From NCBI RefSeq assembly GCF_002860405.1, contig NZ_NMWV01000033.1:1-11957 (forward strand): 11,957 bases of DNA. The letters are read 5' to 3'. Source of the stretch: Bifidobacterium imperatoris. Lineage in GTDB: Bacteria > Actinomycetota > Actinomycetes > Actinomycetales > Bifidobacteriaceae. The translations under genes and the position numbers were made by a program. Shown piece after piece: positions 6,821 through 11,957 of this stretch. Positions within the stretch are counted from its first letter, which is position 1. Each line of letters starts with the position of its first letter. A model generated the notes under the pieces. It ran no database searches. It had not been told where the DNA came from and saw only the letters and a list, made by a program, of their open reading frames with translations.

Positions 6821-8383
6821 ATGGAACAGGCGCAGAATATTCTTGAAGGGCTTGACGAGCGGCAGCGCAAGGCCGCCACCACGCTGCAGGGCCCTGTACG
6901 AATCATTGCAGGAGCCGGTGCCGGTAAAACCCGCACGGTGACCCGCCGCATCGCCTATGCCTGCGCCACCGGAGCATGGAGACCCGAACAAGTACTTGCC
7001 GTCACCTTTTCGGTAAAGGCCGCAGCCGAAATGCGCGCGCGCCTCACCCAACTCGGTCTTGCCGATGCGCGCGGCGGTGCCGCAGGCGGGATAACCGCAG
7101 CCACCTTCCACTCCGCGGCCCTGCACCAGCTCAACAGCGTATGGGAGGACGTGTGCGACGCCCCATTCCCGCATCTCATCGAAGATCAAAGAGATGTGGT
7201 ATCCCGTGCCATTACACGAGTCAGCGCCAATGCCGATACGGATCCGATCATGGTCCGTGATGTTCTCGCCGAAATCAATTGGGCTAAAGTCTCCCTGATT
7301 GCCCTCCAAGACTATGCCAGTGTGTGTATGCGCGCGCATCATCTGCCGCCAGCAGGCCTTGAACCGAACCGATTCGCCGATATCTACGCAGCCTACGAGC
7401 AGGAGAAAACATCTCGAGGCGAAATTGATTTTGACGACATTCTGCTTCTGGTCTGTCACATCATGGATGATTTTCCCGAAGCCGCCGCACAGATTCGCTC
7501 ATCCATCGGCTGGCTCACAGTGGATGAGTATCAGGATATTTCCCCGCTCCAACATCGACTGATGACCTTATGGCTCGGTGGAGGAAGCTCAAACGACGCA
7601 ACCATCTTGAACCGAAACGTATGCGTAGTGGGAGACCCGGCGCAGACCATCTACTCATTCGCAGGCGCATCCAGCTGGGATTTGCTCCGATTCGCCGACG
7701 AATTTGGTCCCTTGGCCGCAGACATCGATCTGAACACGGACTATCGTTCCACGCCGCAAATAGTCTCGCTCGCCAATAAGGTGCTTGCCGCGGCTCCCGA
7801 CCGGCAAGACTATCTCAAGCTCGTTTCCGCCAGACAATCCGGTGCCCGAGTGAGCAGAACGGTTTACGAAACCGATATTGAAGAAGCGCAAGGTGTAGTC
7901 GCCCGAATACTGCGCCTGATTCAACAAGGCGCCAAACCATCCGATTGCGCGATATTGACTCGCATCAACGCGCAACAGCAGGTTTTCGCTGCAGCTTTGC
8001 GCCAGGCAGGAATGAGATTCCGAATACGCAAAGATGCAGGATGGCAGTCATCCGCGCTCGCCGATGATGCAGCATCCAAACGAGCGATTTTGGAAGCTCT
8101 CGGATTAAACGCCAGCGGGAATACGCTCGTTGAGGATCCCGGAGTAACCATATCCACCATTCATGCATCCAAAGGCCTGGAATTCGACCATGTATTCCTT
8201 ATCGGATGTTCTGAAGGACTACTCCCATATGGTGCTCCGGAATCAGGCGAAGTATTGGAGGAGGAGCGACGCCTCATGTACGTAGGCATCACCCGAGCAC
8301 AGGATTCATTGCATGTGTCTTTTGCCAGAACCAAAGACGGATACGGCGCCCAACAGCGCCGTCCGTCCCGGTTCCTCTCGTGA
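6821..8383 (+). CDS. UvrD-like SF1 DNA helicase, compact (UvrD2-like)
   Basis: A 520-residue ATP-dependent 3'-5' helicase of superfamily 1A, acting in DNA repair or replication restart in the cytoplasm. All core motifs are present: Q motif LDERQR, Walker A GAGAGKT (31-37), Ia VLAVTFSVKAAAEM, II DEYQD (235-239), III VVGDPAQTIYSFAGAS, IV LNTDYRS, V STIHASKGLEFDHVF and VI RRLMYVGITRAQ. It is short for the family. Only about 40 residues lie between GMRFRIRK and motif V, where UvrD/PcrA have most of the 2B subdomain, and nothing follows motif VI beyond ~20 residues, so there is no HRDC. Its position beside DUF2342 and the S16 protease resembles M. tuberculosis uvrD2 (Rv3198c, from memory). In-frame ATGs exist at 6785, 6812 and 6821. 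I chose 6821: TGTCACAAT ends 7 nt before it, GGAG is 3 nt before, and the length before LDERQR fits relatives. Confidence 0.9.
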   Translation: MEQAQNILEGLDERQRKAATTLQGPVRIIAGAGAGKTRTVTRRIAYACATGAWRPEQVLAVTFSVKAAAEMRARLTQLGLADARGGAAGGITAATFHSAALHQLNSVWEDVCDAPFPHLIEDQRDVVSRAITRVSANADTDPIMVRDVLAEINWAKVSLIALQDYASVCMRAHHLPPAGLEPNRFADIYAAYEQEKTSRGEIDFDDILLLVCHIMDDFPEAAAQIRSSIGWLTVDEYQDISPLQHRLMTLWLGGGSSNDATILNRNVCVVGDPAQTIYSFAGASSWDLLRFADEFGPLAADIDLNTDYRSTPQIVSLANKVLAAAPDRQDYLKLVSARQSGARVSRTVYETDIEEAQGVVARILRLIQQGAKPSDCAILTRINAQQQVFAAALRQAGMRFRIRKDAGWQSSALADDAASKRAILEALGLNASGNTLVEDPGVTISTIHASKGLEFDHVFLIGCSEGLLPYGAPESGEVLEEERRLMYVGITRAQDSLHVSFARTKDGYGAQQRRPSRFLS

Positions 8384-8408
8384 TGAGAACGATATGAACG
8401 GCTAAGCC

Positions 8409-10112
8409 TTACTTGTTGGCAGACTGGTCGTCACCATCCGTGGTGCCGGCATCGCCTTCACCAAGCAACTTGGACAGTTCGGCATCCCAATCAATATCCG
8501 AAGACTTACCGTCTGCGGCCGGATGATTGGTATGAGCGTCGCTGGATTCCGCCGCCGAGCCTGCCTGAGCGTTGTCCGCAGGCTGCACATTGCTCTGTTC
8601 TGCAGGCAACGTCGGCAGAAGATCAGGATGGGACCACTTGGCATCGCGGGCCTCGGAGCCTTCGGCGGCGGTAATCATATCCCACAATCCTGCAGCTTCA
8701 CGCATACGCTTCGGACGCAGCTGCAAACCAAGCAGACTCTCGAACGTGCGCTCGGCAGGGCCTCCCATAGCGCGCTCGCGGCGCATCATCTCACGCAACT
8801 GTTCGATATGCGGCAAATGTGCCATGCCGGCTCGCCACACCACGCAATCAACCCATCCTTCGACCATAGCCAGCAAGGATTCCAACGAAGCCAACGCTTC
8901 ACGCTGCTCCGGTGTATCCGGAATGCCGACTTTGGTAAGGTTCACGGCGCCGGAAATCGACTCCGGATCCATAGCGGTGGCGTCACGCAACTGTTCTTCC
9001 ATAGCATCCAAATCGATGGAAATGCCGCGTGCATATTTGCCGATCAGGGCTTCAAAACGAGGCATCAGCCAAGGCACCGATGCATACAGTCGAGCATGGG
9101 CCATCTCCTGCAAGGCCAGGAAGGAGAGCACCTCGGATTCGGGAATGTGCTCAACGGTATTGAAGTCCGCGAAAGCCGCTTCAAACTCCGCGTTCAGCTT
9201 GGCATCCTGAGTAGATGCGTCATTGGATTGAGCTGCATTGGTATCCGAATCATCCGCATTCGAGCTGGCGGAGGTAAAGCCTATCGGATGGTTGGCGGTA
9301 GCATCCTTGGAATCCGCGGTGTTCGAAGACTGTCCGTTCAACAGGGCCGCATATTCGGTGGCGTTCTGTGCAATAAGACCACCCGCAGGGTTCTTCAGCA
9401 GTGCGATACCCTGATCGAAACTGCCATGCACTTCATGGCTCAGGTTGCCGGCTGCATGACCCAATTGCATGGCAAAAGACGTATTGCCTAGCAGCTTCAT
9501 AAGCTGAGCGGGATCCTTCATACCGTCAGGAATCGGAATCGGCACAGGGCCGGCGAACATGCCGGCGATCTCACCCTCACCATCGCCCAACATGCCGCCG
9601 AGACGTTCGGAAATCACAGACGCAAGAGCATCATTCATAGATTCAGCAACCGGTGCCGCAAACTTGGCCCACTGATCAATAGTGCCTTCCACCCATGCTG
9701 CGCGGGTGAGCACATCCGGCTCTCCAGGGGCGGGATTGAACTCGCAAGCAGTATCCAGCCAAAGGTTCGCCTCGCTCATCGCGCGGCGTGCGGCCTCGCC
9801 ATCCACCGCAGACACGCTCGAATCAGAACCGGAGGCGTTGGCCTGTTGCAGAGCGATGGACTTCGCCAACTTGACGTTAATCGGCCCCTCTTCAACCGTG
9901 CGCTGCATATCAGACATGGTATTCAGGCCACCAGCGGTAAACGCAGCCATCATCTGCTGCACTTCAGACGGGTCAGGCAAACGGCTCGGATCCTGACTCA
10001 TCAGCTGTTCGCGAATCTCCTCAGGAAGCTGGCTGATTTGCTGCCATGCCATTTCGCCCTGAATAGGGCCGAAGCACTTGATGAGCCATTCGTGAATCGC
10101 GTTGTCGTCCAT
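8409..10112 (-). CDS. DUF2342 family protein (zinc-metallopeptidase-like), with altered HExxH motif
   Basis: A 567-residue protein of the actinobacterial DUF2342 family, often annotated as zinc-dependent metalloprotease or putative hydrolase. Recognisable parts are the AGPVPIPIPDG segment, GHAAGNLSHEVHGSFDQGI, SFLALQEMAHARLYASVPWL, the YARGISIDLD block and the C-terminal GGPAERTFESLLGLQLRPKRMREA. The putative active-site motif reads QExxH (Gln335, Glu336, His339) instead of HExxH, so zinc binding and peptidase activity are doubtful. A Ser/Asn/Asp/Ala-rich insertion occupies about residues 260-304. A similar acidic tail runs from about 505 to the end and closes with DIDWDAELSKLLGEG. There is no signal peptide or membrane segment. 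The start is firm: AAGAAGGA five nt before the ATG. It converges on the helicase gene with 25 nt between stops, and diverges from the S16 protease gene. Confidence 0.88.
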   Translation of the reverse strand: MDDNAIHEWLIKCFGPIQGEMAWQQISQLPEEIREQLMSQDPSRLPDPSEVQQMMAAFTAGGLNTMSDMQRTVEEGPINVKLAKSIALQQANASGSDSSVSAVDGEAARRAMSEANLWLDTACEFNPAPGEPDVLTRAAWVEGTIDQWAKFAAPVAESMNDALASVISERLGGMLGDGEGEIAGMFAGPVPIPIPDGMKDPAQLMKLLGNTSFAMQLGHAAGNLSHEVHGSFDQGIALLKNPAGGLIAQNATEYAALLNGQSSNTADSKDATANHPIGFTSASSNADDSDTNAAQSNDASTQDAKLNAEFEAAFADFNTVEHIPESEVLSFLALQEMAHARLYASVPWLMPRFEALIGKYARGISIDLDAMEEQLRDATAMDPESISGAVNLTKVGIPDTPEQREALASLESLLAMVEGWVDCVVWRAGMAHLPHIEQLREMMRRERAMGGPAERTFESLLGLQLRPKRMREAAGLWDMITAAEGSEARDAKWSHPDLLPTLPAEQSNVQPADNAQAGSAAESSDAHTNHPAADGKSSDIDWDAELSKLLGEGDAGTTDGDDQSANK

Positions 10113-10161
10113 GCGTGTCCTTCTTTACCGCGTGATGGTTTCTCCAAGATGAGTTACCACA

Positions 10162-10259
10162 AGTGTATGCTGTGCCCGCGCCGTTCGCCTGAGGCCGAGC
10201 GAGAATACGCATTCAAGGCGAGAGAATTGGAACGAGGTTTTCCTGCCTGTGCATACACT
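10162..10259. repeat. 9-bp perfect inverted repeat spanning the DUF2342/S16 divergent region
   Basis: AGTGTATGC at 10162-10170 is the exact reverse complement of GCATACACT at 10251-10259, with 80 nt between. Each copy, read toward its own gene, contains TACACT, which resembles a -10 box. On the plus strand TACACT ends 7 nt before the ATG at 10267. The arrangement suggests either mirrored promoter elements or a paired binding site. No good -35 was found for either. Confidence 0.45.
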
Positions 10260-10266
10260 ATTGGCT

Positions 10267-11127
10267 ATGTTCGTGGATATGTTCGCACGTTGCAAACGCC
10301 TGAAACACTATGTGGCATCGCGCTCGCCGCAATACTTTGCGGGAGCCGTGGCGGTGATGCTCGCCATTGTGGTGCTTGTGCTGCCCAGCGCCTATGTCAT
10401 CGAGATGCCAGGGCCCACTCAGGATGTGTTGGGAAAGGTTGACGGTGATGACGTGATCGCCGTTTCCGGCACGCAGGTGCGCACATATAAGGATTCCGGC
10501 AAACTGCTTTTGGTTACGGTCAGTGCTTCCGGCGTGCCGGGATATCCTATCGTCAACGCGCAGGCGGTGTGGGCTTGGGCCAATCCGCATATGGAGATTA
10601 TGCCGCGTGAAGCCGTGGTTCCCGTGGGACAGACAGCCGACGAATACCAGCAGAAGGTGGACTCGGACATGTCCGGTTCGCAAGACGAAGCAAGTTCGGT
10701 TGGCCTCAAGTATGTGAAGAATCATGCCGGCGAATTAGGCGTTGACGCCTCATTGTTGCAGGGAGCACATGTTGCCATGCATGTGGATAAGATCGGTGGT
10801 CCCTCAGCCGGCATGATGTACACCTTGGGACTGATTGATAAGCTCACCGCAGCCAACGAGAGTGGCGGACAAACCATTGCCGGTACCGGCACGATTAACG
10901 CCAAGGGCAAAGTAGGCAAAATCGGCGGTATCCGACTCAAAATGCTGGGTGCCAAACGAGATGGTGCCACATGGTTCCTGGCTCCCAAAGACAACTGCAG
11001 CGAGGTCGTGGGCCATGTGCCACAAGGTTTACGCGATGTGAAGGTCGCCACTTTGGATGAGGCGTATCAGGCATTGGTGGCCATCGGGAAAGGGCAGGGC
11101 GATCAGCTGCCGCACTGCACCGCCTGA
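10267..11127 (+). CDS. Membrane-anchored S16 (Lon-like) serine protease, YlbL type, without PDZ domain
   Basis: A 286-residue protein with an N-terminal membrane anchor (about residues 22-42, AGAVAVMLAIVVLVLPSAYV) and an extracytoplasmic Lon-type proteolytic domain. The Ser-Lys dyad is intact: Ser180 in GGPSAGMMYTLGL and Lys225 in GGIRLKMLGAK, 45 residues apart as in Lon. The segment after the anchor (EMPGPTQDVLG, then KLLLVTVSASG and TADEYQQKVDSDM) matches the YlbL/Rv3194c family. However, the PDZ domain that normally precedes the protease domain is missing: only ~30 residues link SQDEASSVGLKYV to the active-site region. This makes it shorter than the usual ~340 residues. The start is uncertain. 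The ATG at 10267 lies 7 nt after a possible -10 TACACT, so leaderless translation is possible. GTG at 10249 (six codons longer) has GAGG 11 nt upstream, and ATG at 10279 is a third choice. Confidence 0.88.
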   Translation: MFVDMFARCKRLKHYVASRSPQYFAGAVAVMLAIVVLVLPSAYVIEMPGPTQDVLGKVDGDDVIAVSGTQVRTYKDSGKLLLVTVSASGVPGYPIVNAQAVWAWANPHMEIMPREAVVPVGQTADEYQQKVDSDMSGSQDEASSVGLKYVKNHAGELGVDASLLQGAHVAMHVDKIGGPSAGMMYTLGLIDKLTAANESGGQTIAGTGTINAKGKVGKIGGIRLKMLGAKRDGATWFLAPKDNCSEVVGHVPQGLRDVKVATLDEAYQALVAIGKGQGDQLPHCTA

Positions 11128-11170
11128 GCCTAGAAAATGGGCTTGTCATTGATTCGCCAATGAGTGCAAA

Positions 11171-11198
11171 ACCATCGACGATGCATCATGATGATGGT
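11171..11198. other. Cluster of short palindromes in the S16/DUF3052 gap
   Basis: The ~136-nt gap between the S16 stop and the DUF3052 start contains ACCATC (11171-11176) facing GATGGT (11193-11198). Inside lie the overlapping palindromes GATGCATC and CATCATGATG. A T-run (11211-11216) follows 12 nt later. It could be a weak terminator or a regulator site. A second small stem, TCATTG/CAATGA, lies just after the S16 stop. Neither is convincing as a strong terminator. Confidence 0.3.
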
Positions 11199-11247
11199 CA
11201 AACAGCGAGATTTTTTATGAAAGTTAACGTGATTGTTCGCCAAGACT

Positions 11248-11263
11248 TGCTAATGTGGCCTCT
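11248..11263 (+). promoter_or_regulatory. Extended -10 promoter of the DUF3052 gene, probable leaderless start
   Basis: TGCTAATGT (11248-11256) is an extended -10 box (TG, one base, TAATGT). Seven nt after it comes the GTG at 11264, which would place the first transcribed base at or next to the start codon. No ribosome-binding site precedes this GTG. The region upstream is AT-rich (ATTTTTTATGAAAGTTAA) and has no good -35, which extended -10 promoters can tolerate. Confidence 0.6.
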
Positions 11264-11680
11264 GTGAATCAAACGGCATCACAGAACGCTGAAGAATTTG
11301 GGTTTGAACCTGGAGATATCGTCCAGGAGTGGCTCTGGGACGATGACGTGGATGACTCCATCCGCGCCAAAATCGAGGAGCTCACGGGCGAGGATCTCGT
11401 AGACGAGGACTACAACTCCGCTGTGGACGGTGTCATTCTGTGGTGGCGAGACGGCGACGATGAAGACGAGCTGTCCGACACCATTGTTGACGCATGTGGA
11501 GTGCTGGATGACGACGCTCCGTTGTGGGTGTTGACTCCAAAGCCGGGACGCCCCGGTGCGGCCAGCTCCTCTACCGTGCAATCCGCAGCACAAACCGCAG
11601 GCATGAACGCCGCCACTCCGCTGACAGTCAGCAAGGATTGGAACGGTATTCGTTTGCGTGCTTTCGGCAAGGGCCGCTGA
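11264..11680 (+). CDS. DUF3052 family protein
   Basis: A 138-residue acidic soluble protein of the actinobacterial DUF3052 family, recognised from GFEPGDIVQEWLWDDDVDD, ELTGEDLVDEDYNSAVDGV, ILWWRDGDDEDEL, PLWVLTPKPGRPG, VQSAAQTAGM and the final KDWNGIRLRAF. The family's function is unknown to me; the M. tuberculosis member is Rv2239c near aceE (from memory). The open frame reaches GTG at 11255, but that codon overlaps the apparent -10 box, so the GTG at 11264 is preferred, read as a leaderless mRNA. It is followed after ~100 nt by a tRNA gene with its own promoter. Confidence is high for the family and moderate for the start. Confidence 0.9.
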   Translation: MNQTASQNAEEFGFEPGDIVQEWLWDDDVDDSIRAKIEELTGEDLVDEDYNSAVDGVILWWRDGDDEDELSDTIVDACGVLDDDAPLWVLTPKPGRPGAASSSTVQSAAQTAGMNAATPLTVSKDWNGIRLRAFGKGR

Positions 11681-11741
11681 TAGGAATTCTTATCCAATCG
11701 GTTTCTGCGATAGGGCATGCGGCACGCCCAAACGTAACAAG

Positions 11742-11772
11742 TTGACAGACTGTGCTGGTTATGCGCTATTGT
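11742..11772 (+). promoter_or_regulatory. Promoter of tRNA-Val
   Basis: A consensus -35 TTGACA (11742-11747) is followed by TATTGT (11767-11772) at 19 nt; an alternative -10 phase, GCTATT, gives 17 nt. The tRNA 5' end is 10 nt after the -10 box, consistent with a short processed leader. Confidence 0.7.
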
Positions 11773-11782
11773 AGACACCCGC

Positions 11783-11856
11783 GGGCAATTAGCTCAGTTG
11801 GTTAGAGCGCCACCTTTACACGGTGGATGTCGGGGGTTCGAGTCCCTCATTGCCCA
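11783..11856 (+). tRNA. tRNA-Val (anticodon UAC)
   Basis: A 74-nt cloverleaf: acceptor stem GGGCAAT/ATTGCCC, D stem GCTC/GAGC, anticodon stem CCACC/GGTGG around loop TTTACAC (anticodon TAC), and T arm GGGGG-TTCGAGT-CCCTC with one G-U pair. The discriminator base is A. CCA is not encoded (ACAG follows), so it must be added after transcription. It decodes valine GUA and, by wobble, GUG. It is a single gene with its own promoter and terminator. Confidence 0.97.
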
Positions 11857-11877
11857 CAGTTCGAGATGGTCGGAAAC

Positions 11878-11925
11878 AAGCCGCAAAGCCTTACGGGAGT
11901 AAGCCTGAGCGGCTTTTTCGTTTTT
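11878..11925 (+). terminator. Intrinsic terminator after tRNA-Val
   Basis: The outer stem AAGCCGC (11878-11884) pairs with GCGGCTT (11909-11915). An inner stem CTTAC/GTAAG closes the GGGA loop. The run TTTTTCGTTTTT follows. This is the strongest terminator in the window. Confidence 0.9.
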
Positions 11926-11957
11926 ACCGGTTTTAATGGTTTTTAACCCGTTTTCAG

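Noticed and set aside
8343..8362. Hairpin ACGGCGC/GCGCCGT near the end of the helicase gene as a terminator for the convergent DUF2342 transcript
   Set aside because: It is inside the helicase coding sequence, has only 7 bp, and lacks a clear T-run on the minus strand.
8523..9491. Plus-strand frame of 322 codons opposite the DUF2342 gene
   Set aside because: The His/Arg/Cys/Gln-rich translation is typical of antisense shadows. The minus-strand gene has family motifs and a ribosome site.
10149..10442. A 97-codon frame starting MSYHKCMLCPRR in the DUF2342/S16 gap
   Set aside because: It has no ribosome site, overlaps the S16 gene out of frame for nearly 180 nt, and its later part is Arg/Gly/Cys-rich shadow sequence.
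11783..11957. tRNA-Val as an integration (att) site for a mobile element
   Set aside because: No integrase and no repeat of the tRNA 3' end is visible, and the window ends 101 nt downstream of the tRNA. There is nothing to support it here.

Overview
The window looks like a Bifidobacterium chromosome, probably of the longum/breve group. It has moderately high G+C and actinobacterial core families (DUF3107, DUF3052, DUF2342). It also carries a galactan/galacto-oligosaccharide cassette in the order permease, permease, GH42 beta-galactosidase, LacI regulator, which matches my memory of the B. breve galCDEGR operon. The species assignment is inference from content and order; no database search was possible.

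Region 1 (1-4695, plus strand) is the 3' part of a carbohydrate-uptake operon. It holds the end of one ABC permease, a second complete permease, a perfect 24-nt hairpin in the next gap, a GH42 beta-galactosidase with both catalytic glutamates, and a LacI-family repressor. A strong hairpin terminator closes it. The permeases would import a galactose-containing oligosaccharide, the intracellular GH42 would release galactose, and the repressor would sense the sugar. The solute-binding protein should lie upstream of the window. No endogalactanase follows the regulator.

Region 2 (4728-11127) is an actinobacterial housekeeping block of two divergent gene pairs. DUF3107 and an APH-fold protein run on the minus strand, away from a UvrD-type helicase on the plus strand. 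That helicase converges on a DUF2342 protein on the minus strand, which in turn diverges from a membrane-anchored S16 (Lon-like) protease. Several of these proteins lack something their families normally have. The APH-fold protein has lost its catalytic aspartates, the helicase is very short in domain 2B, the DUF2342 protein has QExxH in place of HExxH, and the S16 protease has no PDZ domain. The APH-like and DUF2342 proteins also carry long polar, probably disordered segments.

Region 3 (11128-11957) holds a DUF3052 gene that probably starts at or next to its transcription start (leaderless), then a tRNA-Val(UAC) gene with its own promoter and a strong terminator.

No IS element, CRISPR array, integrase or phage gene is visible, and no gap without a gene exceeds about 140 nt. 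The most interesting material is the set of degenerate or trimmed enzymes in region 2, together with the inverted repeats in the two divergent intergenic regions.
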